Positions 26,062-34,993 are shown, numbered from the stretch's first letter. The stretch is DNA of 61,265 bases from CAZEJS01 sp964512645 (GCA_964512645.1 CAZEJS010000016.1:1-61265), one strand, 5' to 3'. The notes: a model not told the origin generated them from the letters alone. Numbers and translations: made by a program.

Positions 26062-27240
26062 TTGACCGGCAACAAGCTCGCCGCCAGGGACGACTCGACC
26101 CCGGCGCTCGTCGAACGGGCCCGCCTGCACGACGACCCTTCGGGCCCGCACCGCGGCCGCTTCCAGATAGACCGCGACCGCATCCTCTACAGCAGCTCTT
26201 TCCGCAAGCTGCAGTACAAGACCCAGGTGTTCGTCACCCACGAGGGCGACCTGTACCGCACGCGCATGACCCATACCATCGAGGTCATGCAGATAGCCAG
26301 GTCGATCGCCTCCATGCTGGGGCTCAACGAGATGCTCGCCGAGGCCGTCGCGCTGGTCCACGACATCGGCCATCCGCCGTTCGGGCACGGAGGAGAGGAC
26401 ACCCTAGACGACCTGCTCGCCGGTTACGGGGGCTTCGACCACAACATCCACGGCCTCCGCCTGGTCGACGGCCTCGAGCGGTCCTACCCGCAGTTCCGCG
26501 GGCTCAACCTCTGCTGGGAGACGCGGGAGGGCCTCGCCCGTCACTACACCATCTTCGACAACCCCCCGCCGCAGGCCGAGTTCGACATCTACCCGCAGCC
26601 GTCGGCGGAGTGCCAGGTGGTGGACATCGCCGACACCATCGCCTTCTGCACCCACGACCTAGACGACGCGCTGCGCATCCGGCTGATACGGCCCGGCTGG
26701 CTGGCGCAGGTGGCCGCCGAAATTCCGCTGATCGGGGAGTTCTCCGCGGTAATGGACGACGCGGTGTCCGACCCCGCCTGGGAGCTCGGCGCCTCGGGGC
26801 CGGACGTCGCCAGGATGCGCGCAGTCAGCAGCCTCATCAACCGCCTGATACTGGACGTCGTCGAGGCGACGGAAGCCCGCGTCGCCGCCTCCGGCGTAGA
26901 GAACTGCGAGGACCTCCGCGAGCTGGACGGCCCCCTGGTCGATTTCTCGGAGGAGACCCGCGAGGCCGTCGAGCGAATGGCGCGGAGCATGCTCGACGAG
27001 GTTTACACCAACCCCGTCGTCGGCAGGATGCTCTACAAGGGCGGCCGCATGCTCAGGGGCATCCACGACGCGTTCTTGGAGGCGCCGGAGCTCCTCCCCC
27101 GCGTGCTTGCCGAAGACCTCCGGGCGCAGCCGCTCGAGCGCGTCGTCTGCGACCACCTGGCGGGCATGACCGACCGCTACGTGATGGACCTCTACGCGAT
27201 GCTCTACCAGCCGTACGCCAGGACCACCGACTGGTTCTGA
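26062..27240 (+). CDS. dGTPase-like deoxynucleotide triphosphohydrolase (HD domain)
   Basis: 392 residues of the dNTPase/Dgt-like family, which cuts dNTPs to nucleoside and triphosphate. The segment RILYSSSFRKLQYKTQVF and the HD metal motif are clear: RTRMTHTIEV (first His) near residue 68 and LVHDIGHPPFGHGGE (His-Asp) near 105, with a later FCTHDLDDA supplying the last Asp. The start is TTG 26062, with GGAGGG 5 bases upstream; the open frame before it is Arg/Gly-rich and non-homologous. It is divergent from addB, within a block of DNA-metabolism genes. Confidence 0.9.
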   Translation: MTGNKLAARDDSTPALVERARLHDDPSGPHRGRFQIDRDRILYSSSFRKLQYKTQVFVTHEGDLYRTRMTHTIEVMQIARSIASMLGLNEMLAEAVALVHDIGHPPFGHGGEDTLDDLLAGYGGFDHNIHGLRLVDGLERSYPQFRGLNLCWETREGLARHYTIFDNPPPQAEFDIYPQPSAECQVVDIADTIAFCTHDLDDALRIRLIRPGWLAQVAAEIPLIGEFSAVMDDAVSDPAWELGASGPDVARMRAVSSLINRLILDVVEATEARVAASGVENCEDLRELDGPLVDFSEETREAVERMARSMLDEVYTNPVVGRMLYKGGRMLRGIHDAFLEAPELLPRVLAEDLRAQPLERVVCDHLAGMTDRYVMDLYAMLYQPYARTTDWF

Positions 27241-27349
27241 GCGTGCGCGGACCGGCATCGGGCGAGGCGCCCTGCGTGGGCACCGGGGCGACCATGGGCC
27301 TGCGCCCGCGCTTCGCGGACCTCCCGCCGGCCGGCATCGGCCGGTCGCT

Positions 27350-29044
27350 TCAGCCCCTGGAGACCTTCCAGTCCCTGCTGTGGACGACGAAGAGCAGGTG
27401 TCTGGCCCTCGATACCGCCACGTACTGGTTCGACCGGCTGCAGTAGGGCTCGCCGCCGTCCACGTCGCAGAATATCACCACGTCCGACTCCAGCCCCTTG
27501 GCCCTGTGGAGGCTGGAGAACGCGATGGTGTCCTCCTCGCCGGGGGGGTCGTAGTCAACCAGGGGGTATCCGCCCAGGCGGCTCACCCCGGCCATGCATG
27601 ACCTGGCCCGCCGGCGGGAGGATATGACCATGATCTGGCGGGGCTCCACACGCCTGGACACCAGGTCGCCGACGATCTTCTCGACGATCGCCACCTGCTC
27701 GGCCGGTTCCCGGTAACGATGGAACCTGACCTTCTCTCCCTCCATCCAGTCCTCTAAGCACTCGATCCCCACCCCCCCGACGCGCCGGGTCAGCTCGCAG
27801 ATGTTGCCGGTGCTCCGCAGGTTGTATCGGAGCGAGTGGGGCGGGGCCTCGAACGGGAAGCGCAGCTCCTTGCCGTAGACGTTCTGCTGTTCGTCGTAGT
27901 AAACGTGAAAGACGTCGCGCCCGCCGGGGTCGAGGAGCCGCTCCAGCGCCTGGAGCCACTCCAGCCTGAAGTCCTGTCCCTCGTCCACCAGCACGCGGTC
28001 GAACCGGTCCGGCACCACCTTCAGCGAATCCTCGAGGAGCATCGGGGCGATCTCCTCGTAGAACTCCATCTGCTCGGAGACGGCCTCCGGCACCTGGTAG
28101 TCCAGGCACGCCCTGCGGGCGAACTCCTCGCAGAGCCCGTGGAAGTTCCGTACGGTCACCGAGCCGCCTTCCCCGCCGGGGGCCTGGCAGGAGGCCCACA
28201 GGCCGAGCTGCACGGCGAGCGGCTGGTTGTAGCACACGACCAGCACCCGCGCCCCTCGAGCCGCGGACCTGCGGGCCCTCTCCATCAGGAGCTGCGTCTT
28301 GCCGGTCCCGGCGAACCCCTTGAACAGGGCCCTGCCGGTCTCCGGTATCGCCTCCAGGAACCGGCACTGGGACTCCGTGAGGCGCACGAACACCTCGTCC
28401 TCCTCGCCGAAGCGCAGGTTCAAAGGCACGGTCACCTCGTACCGGGCGAGCAGGACCTTCTGCAGCAGGTCGTCGTACTCGCGTCCCGCGAACCCCCTGG
28501 AGCCGCTCCTTTTCTTGCGCCAGGCGTCGAAGAGCTCCTCGAAGCGGGACTCGATCCCGTCCCTGTCGCGGCGGTCCAGGACTATTCCGCGGTCGGCGTG
28601 AAGCGGCAGGTCCCTGTCGGGGGCGACGCCGTCCGGGAAGGCGACGGCGTAACCGCAGGTCACCGGGAGCGGGCCCGCGCCGGCGCCGAAGACGCGGCTC
28701 TGCCGTATCCTGCCCACCAGGGTGTTGACGTTCCCCTCCGCCTGGAGGAAGGGGTCCTTGATTTCGTGCTCGGTCCCGTCGTGGGACATCGAGATCCAGC
28801 GGTTGCGCGAGGCCGCGCGGCGCACCTTTCCCCCCTTGACCTCCACGACCAGGAAACCCCTGTCCCTGTGGACCACCAGGAAGTCGGCTTCCCCGCGTCT
28901 CATCGCGCCCGCTTTCCGCGACAGCAGGTGTACGCTGTGGAAGACGCGGTAGTCGTCGGAGAGCCCGTGCTGCAGCCACCTGTAGAACAGCGCTTCGCCG
29001 TGGGCCCCGGCCCCGACCTCGTATTGAGGGATCATCTTCGCCAT
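27350..29044 (-). CDS. NERD-domain nuclease fused to UvrD/REP-type helicase
   Basis: 564 residues. The first 150 form a NERD (nuclease-related) domain: GEALFYRWL, GEADFLVVHRDRGFLVVEVKGG with the Asp and the ExK pair of a PD-(D/E)XK site. The helicase part follows: Walker A GFAGTGKTQLL near residue 237, LVDEGQDF Walker B near 330, YNLRST, FSSLHRAKGLESDVVIF near 500 and YVAVSRARHLLFVV near the end. It likely unwinds and possibly cuts DNA. It sits 39 bases after the exonuclease-WYL gene, so they form a probable operon. Relatives occur in both repair and phage-defence contexts, and sequence alone does not decide. Confidence 0.9.
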   Translation of the reverse strand: MAKMIPQYEVGAGAHGEALFYRWLQHGLSDDYRVFHSVHLLSRKAGAMRRGEADFLVVHRDRGFLVVEVKGGKVRRAASRNRWISMSHDGTEHEIKDPFLQAEGNVNTLVGRIRQSRVFGAGAGPLPVTCGYAVAFPDGVAPDRDLPLHADRGIVLDRRDRDGIESRFEELFDAWRKKRSGSRGFAGREYDDLLQKVLLARYEVTVPLNLRFGEEDEVFVRLTESQCRFLEAIPETGRALFKGFAGTGKTQLLMERARRSAARGARVLVVCYNQPLAVQLGLWASCQAPGGEGGSVTVRNFHGLCEEFARRACLDYQVPEAVSEQMEFYEEIAPMLLEDSLKVVPDRFDRVLVDEGQDFRLEWLQALERLLDPGGRDVFHVYYDEQQNVYGKELRFPFEAPPHSLRYNLRSTGNICELTRRVGGVGIECLEDWMEGEKVRFHRYREPAEQVAIVEKIVGDLVSRRVEPRQIMVISSRRRARSCMAGVSRLGGYPLVDYDPPGEEDTIAFSSLHRAKGLESDVVIFCDVDGGEPYCSRSNQYVAVSRARHLLFVVHSRDWKVSRG

Positions 29045-29083
29045 CGTGCCACCCCCGGGGAACGTCCCCGTGGCCCGGCCCGC

Positions 29084-29956
29084 TCAGCAGCCGGGCTCGA
29101 GCGTGACTATCCTGGTTATCCTGTCCAGCCTGAAGGATCGCGTGTACCCGTCGCCGCACGCCGCCTCCAGGTAGTAGATTCCCCTGGCGGAGAAGACGCA
29201 GACCGGCCGCACCTGCGTCGGCCGCGGGGGCTTCCTGCCGCCGTCGTAGGTCATCAGCATCCCCGCGCCGCGGTCTATCGCCTCCTCGATCGCCAGTCGC
29301 GCCTCCTCGACCTCCCCGGGCGCCTCCGGGCCGCGGCCCGCCCCGGAACCGACACGGGGGGAGGAGCAGTGCTCGAGCACCCGCGACAGGGGAGTTTCCC
29401 GCCAGGCCGGAACGTTCGTCACCGCTTTCTCGAATATGCTCCTGGCCGACTCCGCGTCGGACAGGGCCCTGTGCGCATTCCCGGGGTCTATCGAAAGCGC
29501 CTCGGTGACCGTCTGGAGGCGGTAGTTCGGCAGGCGGGGGAGGAAGTGCTTGGCCGCCTTGATGGTGCACACCACGTCGTTCGGCGGCATCTCCATCCCC
29601 GCCCTCTCCAGCTCCGTGGACAGGATCATGGTGTCGTAGCGGGCGTTGTGGGCGACGATGACGCCGTCACGCGCGAAGGCGAACAGCTCGGCCAGCACCT
29701 CCGGCGCCCGGGGGGCGTTCGCCACCATGTCGTCGGTTATCCCGTGGACCCGCCCCGCGCCGTAAGGTATGGAACAGCAGGGGTCGACCAGCCGCTGGAA
29801 GCCCTCGCCCTCCTCTCCTACCCGGAACCGCACCGCCCCCACTTCGACGATCCTGCTCAGGGAAGACAGGCCCGTGGTCTCGAGGTCTATGGCGCAGAAG
29901 ACCGTGTCTTCCAGCCGCTTTTTATCCGTTCTCTCGCCTGCGGGGGTCCGGGCCAA
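29084..29956 (-). CDS. DEDDh 3'-5' exonuclease fused to a WYL-like domain
   Basis: 290 residues. The exonuclease part (about 15-180) has the DnaQ-type motifs FCAIDLETTGL, VAHNARYD and HRALSDAESA, giving the Asp-Glu-Asp-Asp-His active site. After a linker, the last 70 residues (about 215-287) look like a WYL domain: a helix, LMTYDGG, VRPVCVF, IYYLEAACGDGY, then RSFRLDRITRI. WYL domains bind nucleic-acid ligands and commonly sit in regulators of defence genes. TTG 29956 is the start, with GGGAGG about 8 bases upstream. The next gene, a NERD-helicase, follows by 39 bases. Confidence 0.88.
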   Translation of the reverse strand: MARTPAGERTDKKRLEDTVFCAIDLETTGLSSLSRIVEVGAVRFRVGEEGEGFQRLVDPCCSIPYGAGRVHGITDDMVANAPRAPEVLAELFAFARDGVIVAHNARYDTMILSTELERAGMEMPPNDVVCTIKAAKHFLPRLPNYRLQTVTEALSIDPGNAHRALSDAESARSIFEKAVTNVPAWRETPLSRVLEHCSSPRVGSGAGRGPEAPGEVEEARLAIEEAIDRGAGMLMTYDGGRKPPRPTQVRPVCVFSARGIYYLEAACGDGYTRSFRLDRITRIVTLEPGC

Positions 29957-29995
29957 TCCACACGCCTCCCGGGACGTTCCTGCTCTTCAGACATT

Positions 29996-30919
29996 CTACC
30001 TGCCGGCGCCCACTCCGTCTCCGCCGTTCCCCGGGGGTTCGCCGGGTGCCCGTGAAGGCAGCTCCGTAACCACCATCCCCGCCAGTATCAGGGCGCATCC
30101 GACCCAGCCGCGGGGCCCCAGCCTCTCACCGAGCAGGATCATGCCGAAGGCGAGCGAGAACACCGGCTCCATGATGAGGACCATCGAGGTGCGGGTCGGG
30201 CTGAGCACCCTCTGGGCGTAAGCCTGGATGTAGAACGCCAGCGCGGAGGCCAGCACCCCGCAGACGGCCAGCGACATCCAGACATATCCCGTCGCGGGCG
30301 CCTTGACGGTCTCGAAGGCGAACCCCGCCCCCGTGTTGAGCGCGAACAGGGTCCCCATCTGGACCAGGGTCAGCAGGGAGATGTCGTACCTCCCGGCGTA
30401 CCTGTCGAGCAGGATGATGTGGATGGAGTAGCTGAAGGCGCAGACCAGGACCATGGCGTCCCCGGGGTTCACGGTCAGGCCGGGGGACAGCGAGAGCAGC
30501 GCCAGCCCCACAAGCGCCAGCGCGACGGCCAGGACGGCCTTCAGCGACTGCTTCTGCCCCAGGAACGCCCAGGCCAGAAGCGGCGTGAAGACGATGAACA
30601 GCCCGGTGATGAAACCGGCGTTGCCCGCGCTGGTGTGCTCGAGCCCGAACGTCTGGAACGCGTACGAGGAGAAAAGGACGGTCCCCAGCAGTGCGCCGGC
30701 GCCCAGGACCCCCCGGCTCATCTTCGTGTACCTGGGGATGCACAGCAGCGCCATCGCGCCAAACGCTATGGCGAAGCGCCAGGCCAGGAACACGAACGGC
30801 TCCAGCTCCTGGAGGCTTTTCTTGGTGAACACGAAGGTCAGGCCCCAGATCACCGTGACCCCGATAAGGGCCAGCTCCGCGCCCCTCTTCCTGTCGAACA
30901 ACCGGCCTTCGCCCCTCAC
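29996..30919 (-). CDS. EamA-family (DMT superfamily) transporter
   Basis: 307 residues with ten predicted membrane helices arranged as two EamA repeats: VTVIWGLTFVFTKKSL opens the first repeat, and VLVCAFSYSIHIILLDRYAG near residue 150 begins the second. The C-terminus is Gly/Pro-rich and cytoplasmic. Such carriers export or exchange amino acids, metabolites or drugs; the substrate is unknown. GTG 30919 is chosen because AAGGA lies about 6 bases upstream; a TTG 18 bases downstream is possible. The gene is divergent from an amino-acid ABC operon, so an amino-acid-related substrate is conceivable but unproven. Confidence 0.88.
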   Translation of the reverse strand: MRGEGRLFDRKRGAELALIGVTVIWGLTFVFTKKSLQELEPFVFLAWRFAIAFGAMALLCIPRYTKMSRGVLGAGALLGTVLFSSYAFQTFGLEHTSAGNAGFITGLFIVFTPLLAWAFLGQKQSLKAVLAVALALVGLALLSLSPGLTVNPGDAMVLVCAFSYSIHIILLDRYAGRYDISLLTLVQMGTLFALNTGAGFAFETVKAPATGYVWMSLAVCGVLASALAFYIQAYAQRVLSPTRTSMVLIMEPVFSLAFGMILLGERLGPRGWVGCALILAGMVVTELPSRAPGEPPGNGGDGVGAGR

Positions 30920-31107
30920 GCTCCGTCCTTCCACCCGTTCCTGCGACCGTCTCCGCGACCGTACCCTTATACCACAGAGCCGGGCAGGCCGCGCCGGCCG
31001 GCGGGCGCGGGACGCGGGAGGGCCCACCGGACGGAGAATGACGGGCCGCGCGCCCCGCGGGATGAGCGCGGAGGCGGCGCACACCTCCGGCGCCGCCTCG
31101 CCCCTTG

Positions 31108-31137
31108 TTGCCCTCGAGCTCACCTCGAACATATAAT
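31108..31137 (+). promoter_or_regulatory. Promoter of the amino-acid ABC transporter operon
   Basis: TTGCCC (31108-31113), an 18-base spacer and a consensus TATAAT (31132-31137), about 75 bases before the first gene. The 30920-31213 gap has no gene; the divergent EamA gene may use a TATAAG on the minus strand near 30967-30972. Confidence 0.62.
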
Positions 31138-31213
31138 GCCCCTGTGTCCTGTCCGGTCCGCCGTCGCGGGCCGGACCGGCACGGGCAAGGTCGGCTGGGG
31201 AAAAGGAGGCAGA

Positions 31214-32008
31214 ATGGACAGGTCTAAGTGGCTGAAGGCCGCCGTGGGGCTGCTGCTCGCGGCGCTCCTGGTGGTGCCGGTCGTCGCCGCGGGATGCGGC
31301 TCGAGCGGCAAGACCCTGACGCCGGGCAAGCTGACGATGGGCAGCGACACGTCTTACCCGCCGTTCGAGTTCATGGAAGGCTCGACGCCCGCGGGGTTCG
31401 ACGTGGACGTAGCCGGGGCCATAGCCAAGAAGATGGGCCTCACCCTGGAGGTCATCTCCACCGCCTGGGACGGCATCATCCCCGGCCTCAAGACGGCCAA
31501 GTACGACATAATCATGTCCGCCATGACCATCACCCCGGAGCGCCAGAAGAAGATCGACTTCTCTGACCCCTACATCGACAGCAACCAGTCGATAGCGGTC
31601 GCCAACGACTCCGCCATCAAGACCGAGGATGACCTCAAGGGCAAAGTCGTAGGCGTGCAGATCGACACCACCGGACAGACCAAGGCCGAGGAGCTCCAGC
31701 CGAAGGTGGGCATCAAGGAGATCCAGAAGTTCGACACCATCCTGGTGGCCTTCGAGGCATTGGAGCAGGGCAAGATCGACGCCATCATGAACGATTACCC
31801 CGTGAACATGTACGTCAGCTCCAAGCGCGGCAAGACCAAGGTCGTCAAGACCATCGTGACCGACGAGCAGTACGGCATCGGGATCAAGAAGGGCAACACC
31901 GCGCTGCTCGACAGCGTCAACAAGGCCCTCGAGGACATCAAGAACGACGGCACTTACGCCAAGATCTACAAGAAGTGGTTCGGCGTGGAGCCGCCGGCCG
32001 GCAAGTAA
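31214..32008 (+). CDS. Amino-acid ABC transporter substrate-binding lipoprotein
   Basis: 264 residues. The signal peptide ends in a lipobox, VVAAGC, with lipidated Cys near residue 28. The mature part is a family-3 periplasmic-type binding fold: LTMGSDTSYPPFEF, GFDVDVAGAIAKKMG, WDGIIPGL, DIIMSAMTITPERQKKIDFSDPY, and TDEQYGIGIKKGN near the end. The aspartate/arginine pattern (GFDVD, TPER) fits binding of a free alpha-amino acid, probably a polar one. ATG 31214 has AAAAGGAGG upstream. It is the first gene of a three-gene transporter operon and is followed by a hairpin. Confidence 0.94.
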   Translation: MDRSKWLKAAVGLLLAALLVVPVVAAGCGSSGKTLTPGKLTMGSDTSYPPFEFMEGSTPAGFDVDVAGAIAKKMGLTLEVISTAWDGIIPGLKTAKYDIIMSAMTITPERQKKIDFSDPYIDSNQSIAVANDSAIKTEDDLKGKVVGVQIDTTGQTKAEELQPKVGIKEIQKFDTILVAFEALEQGKIDAIMNDYPVNMYVSSKRGKTKVVKTIVTDEQYGIGIKKGNTALLDSVNKALEDIKNDGTYAKIYKKWFGVEPPAGK

Positions 32009-32035
32009 ACACGAGCATCTGACAGGCATTGCGCT

Positions 32036-32070
32036 CATGGGCCTGCGTTCTCAACGGATGCGGGCCCATG
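32036..32070 (+). terminator. Intra-operon hairpin after the binding-protein gene
   Basis: CATGGGCCTGC (32036-32046) pairs with GCGGGCCCATG (32060-32070), 11 bp with one wobble, and has no T-run. Such hairpins between the binding-protein and permease genes usually stabilise or enrich the upstream mRNA so that binding protein is made in excess. Confidence 0.55.
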
Positions 32071-32107
32071 CCATGAATACTGCGCGTTCGATCCCCTGGA
32101 GCATGGT

Positions 32108-33067
32108 TTGAACGTTGAAGACGGCCCGCCCGGCACAGACCGGAGCGCCTCCGAATTCGAGAAACCCCGGCTCAGCGGCTGGGCGAAGGCTTCGCTCGTC
32201 CTGGGAATCCTGGGGCTCACGGCCCTCCCGGTCGTCGGCGCGGTGCTGGCGATCGTATTCGCCCGTGTGGCCAAGAAGAAGATACTCCACAGCGACCTCG
32301 AGGGCGACGGGCTGGCCACCGCCGGCCAGACACTGGGCATCGTCGGGCTGCTCCTCGCGGGGGCGGTGCTGTTCGGCTTCCTGATGCAGGACCGGATCAG
32401 GAACCTCGTGTCCGACTTCTTCAACTGGGAGACCATCAAGTTCTGGTGGCCCAAGGTCGCCCGGGCGTTCCTGTCGACCTTGAAGCTGGCGGTAGTATCG
32501 GAGTTCTTCATCCTCATATTCGGGCTCGCCATCGCCCTGGTCCGGCTCTCCAGGTACAGGGTCTTCCGGATCATGGCGATTGTGTACATCGACGTCATCA
32601 GGGGCCTGCCGTTGATCCTGCTGATCTTCATCATCTACTTCGGAGGGGCGTACCTGGGGCTCAATTTCAACCGTTTCACCGCGGGAGTGGTCTCGCTCAC
32701 CGTCTGCTACGCGGCGTACGAAGCGGAGATCTTCCGTGCGGGGATAGAGTCGGTGCACAAGGGCCAGATGGAAGCCTCGCGCTCGCTGGGCATGACCTAC
32801 ATGCAGTCGATGAGGTACGTGGTGCTGCCGCAGGCCATCCGGAGGGTCATCCCCCCGCTCTCCAACGAGTTCATTATGCTTACCAAGGACACCGCGCTGG
32901 TCGCTTTCATAGGGTTCTCCGAGGCGTTCCTTATCGGCAAGGAAGGGATGGGGAGGGACGCCAACGTGACCCCGCTGGTCGGCGTGGCCCTCTTCTTCCT
33001 GATCGTGACCATCCCCGCGATGCGGGTGGTGCAGTACCTCGAAGTGAGGCTTTCTCAAGGTGACTGA
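32108..33067 (+). CDS. Amino-acid ABC transporter permease with an N-terminal DUF4190-like domain
   Basis: 319 residues. From about residue 115 it is a normal HisM/GlnP-type permease: FLSTLKLAVVSEFF, the EAA loop EASRSLGMTYMQSMRYVVLPQA near residue 222 and LTKDTALVAFIG. The first 85 residues are unusual: two extra membrane helices in a segment (AKASLVLGILGLTALPVVG to TAGQTLGIVGLLLAG) resembling DUF4190, a small membrane domain seldom fused to transporters. The start is TTG 32108 with GGAG upstream. Its stop overlaps the ATPase start by 8 bases. It imports the amino acid captured by the upstream lipoprotein. Confidence 0.9.
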   Translation: MNVEDGPPGTDRSASEFEKPRLSGWAKASLVLGILGLTALPVVGAVLAIVFARVAKKKILHSDLEGDGLATAGQTLGIVGLLLAGAVLFGFLMQDRIRNLVSDFFNWETIKFWWPKVARAFLSTLKLAVVSEFFILIFGLAIALVRLSRYRVFRIMAIVYIDVIRGLPLILLIFIIYFGGAYLGLNFNRFTAGVVSLTVCYAAYEAEIFRAGIESVHKGQMEASRSLGMTYMQSMRYVVLPQAIRRVIPPLSNEFIMLTKDTALVAFIGFSEAFLIGKEGMGRDANVTPLVGVALFFLIVTIPAMRVVQYLEVRLSQGD

Positions 33068-33854
33068 TCGAAAAGAAGCAAACAGGAAGACGTCAGCCCC
33101 GAGGCTCGAGCCCGGCATGCCCCTGATCAACATAGCAGGGCTGCACAAGAAGTTCGGGGACTTCGAGGCCCTCAGGGGCATCGACCTCGAGGTGCTGTCG
33201 TCGCAGGTCGTGGTCGTCGTGGGCCCGAGCGGCTCCGGCAAGAGCACCCTGCTGCGCTGCGTGAACGGCCTCGAACTGGCCACCCGCGGGAACATCTCCA
33301 TCGAGGGCGTGGACGTCACCCACAGGGCCACCGACATCAACAAGGTGCGCGAGAAGGTCGGCATGGTGTTTCAGAGCTTCAACCTCTTCCCCCACCTGAC
33401 CGCGCTGAAGAACGTCACCCTGGCGCCGCTCAAGGTCAAGAAGACCTCCCAGGAGGAGGCAACCGCGCGGGCGTTGGCGCTGCTGGAAAAAGTGGGCCTG
33501 AAGGGCAAGGAGAACGAATACCCCGCCCACCTCTCCGGGGGGCAGCAGCAGCGCGTCGCCATAGCGCGGGCCCTGGCCATGGAACCGGACGTGATGCTCT
33601 TCGACGAGGTGACCTCGGCCCTGGACCCCGAGCTGGTCAAGGAGGTCCTCGACACCATGAAAGGCCTCGCGCTCGAGGGGATGACCATGATGGTGGTGAC
33701 CCACGAGATGGGTTTCGCCAAGGAGGTCGGCACACGGCTCATCTTCATGGACGAGGGCCTGGTAGCCGAAGACGGCGAACCCACAAAGGTCTTCAACGAC
33801 CCCCAGCACCCCCGCACCCGGGAGTTCTTCTCCAAGATCCTCTCCCACACCTGA
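33060..33854 (+). CDS. Amino-acid ABC transporter ATP-binding protein
   Basis: 264 residues, GlnQ/HisP type. Walker A is GPSGSGKST near residue 55, the Q-loop FQSFNLFPHLTALKN near 105, the signature LSGGQQQRVAIARAL near 160, Walker B VMLFDEVTSALDPE near 180 (Val where most have Pro) and the switch His in VVTHEMGFA near 218. GTG 33060 overlaps the permease stop; ATG 33118 is an alternative that removes a non-conserved leader of 19 residues. It energises import by the two upstream gene products at the inner face of the membrane. Confidence 0.94.
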   Translation: MTDRKEANRKTSAPRLEPGMPLINIAGLHKKFGDFEALRGIDLEVLSSQVVVVVGPSGSGKSTLLRCVNGLELATRGNISIEGVDVTHRATDINKVREKVGMVFQSFNLFPHLTALKNVTLAPLKVKKTSQEEATARALALLEKVGLKGKENEYPAHLSGGQQQRVAIARALAMEPDVMLFDEVTSALDPELVKEVLDTMKGLALEGMTMMVVTHEMGFAKEVGTRLIFMDEGLVAEDGEPTKVFNDPQHPRTREFFSKILSHT

Positions 33855-33919
33855 GAGGCCTCGCCGGCTTTTCGCTCCTCTCCACTCATCGCTTCCGCTT
33901 TCACGCTTATACTGTTCAC

Positions 33920-34993
33920 ATGGACATCGAACGACCGCTGCTGGAAGCGGTAAGGAAAAAGCGGCGAAGAGTGCTCCTGCAGGAGGCCGGGGTCCTGGCG
34001 GTGCTGGCCGCCGGCGCGGCCGCGCTGCTGGCGCTGGTCATAGTCCCCTTCGCCGCGGGGTCCACCAATTTCAGCCCCCTGGTCAGGGCCCGAGGGATGT
34101 CCGGGCTTGTCTGGGCGGGGCTGGTCATAGCCCTGGCGGCGGGCCTGGGAGGCGTCGCCCTGTACTTCGGCGGCAGACGCCGTGACAGGGCCCGGTACGC
34201 CCGGTTCACCCGGCGCACCCGCTCCTACGACCTCGGGCAGCTCGGCCGTTTCCTGAACGCCCTCGAAGGGGTCGCCGGAGACGCGGGCCTGGAGGCCCCG
34301 TACGTGGCGGTGCTCGACGACCCCGTTCCCAACGCGCTGGCCTTCGCCGGGGAGGAAGGGCCGGTCATCGGCATCACCTCCGGCGCGCTGAAAGCGGATC
34401 TCGAGTACTCCGAGGCGGAGGCGGTGATGGCCCACGAGCTCGCCAGCGTCATGACGGCCGACTACCTGAAGCGCCCTGGGTCCGGCGTCTTCGAGGGCGC
34501 GGCGCTGGGCATGCTCTGGCTGGTGGCGGTGCTGGGGATCATCGCCGTTCCCGTCACCCGGAGGGGCAACGGCCCGCCTGTCGCCTTCGCCACGGCGGTG
34601 GCGGTGGTGGGCCTGCTGACGCTGGCTTCGCTCTGGCTGCGGCGCATCCGGACGGCCCTGGAGCACGACTACACGCTCGTCGACTCCATCGCGGTCTCGA
34701 TGACCGGCGACCGCGACGCGATGGTAAGCGCCATAGAGACGATGGCCTCCCTGTCACGAAGGCGATGGGTACCCTTCCCGGAAAGCGAGCTCGGCTTCAA
34801 GTACCTGTTCTCTCCCCCCCGGCGTTTCACCGAGAACGCGGCGTCTTACCTCGAGCGCAGGAGCCGCGAACTGGGTTACACGCTGAACGAACGGGGCGGC
34901 CGCCGCCGCGCCGAAGCCCTGGAGCAGGAGATGCAGGAACTCCTTGAATGGTCCGCCGGGCTCTTCGACGACCGTCTCGCCAACCTCCGCTAG
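33920..34993 (+). CDS. M48 (HtpX-like) metallopeptidase homologue with broken zinc motif
   Basis: 357 residues. Two N-terminal helices (about 22-45 and 60-80) and two central helices (about 195-240) match HtpX-like topology, with PVPNALAFAG and VIGITSGALKADLEYSEAEAVMAHELASV in the catalytic region. The expected HExxH reads HELAS: the first His and Glu remain but the second His is Ser. The downstream EHDYTLVDSIAVSMTGDRDAM resembles the third-ligand helix. It is therefore probably not a working zinc protease and may be a regulator or scaffold. It follows the transporter operon by 65 bases. Confidence 0.85.
   Translation: MDIERPLLEAVRKKRRRVLLQEAGVLAVLAAGAAALLALVIVPFAAGSTNFSPLVRARGMSGLVWAGLVIALAAGLGGVALYFGGRRRDRARYARFTRRTRSYDLGQLGRFLNALEGVAGDAGLEAPYVAVLDDPVPNALAFAGEEGPVIGITSGALKADLEYSEAEAVMAHELASVMTADYLKRPGSGVFEGAALGMLWLVAVLGIIAVPVTRRGNGPPVAFATAVAVVGLLTLASLWLRRIRTALEHDYTLVDSIAVSMTGDRDAMVSAIETMASLSRRRWVPFPESELGFKYLFSPPRRFTENAASYLERRSRELGYTLNERGGRRRAEALEQEMQELLEWSAGLFDDRLANLR

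Noticed and set aside
33920..34993. Functional HtpX protease
   Set aside because: HELAS lacks the second zinc-binding His.
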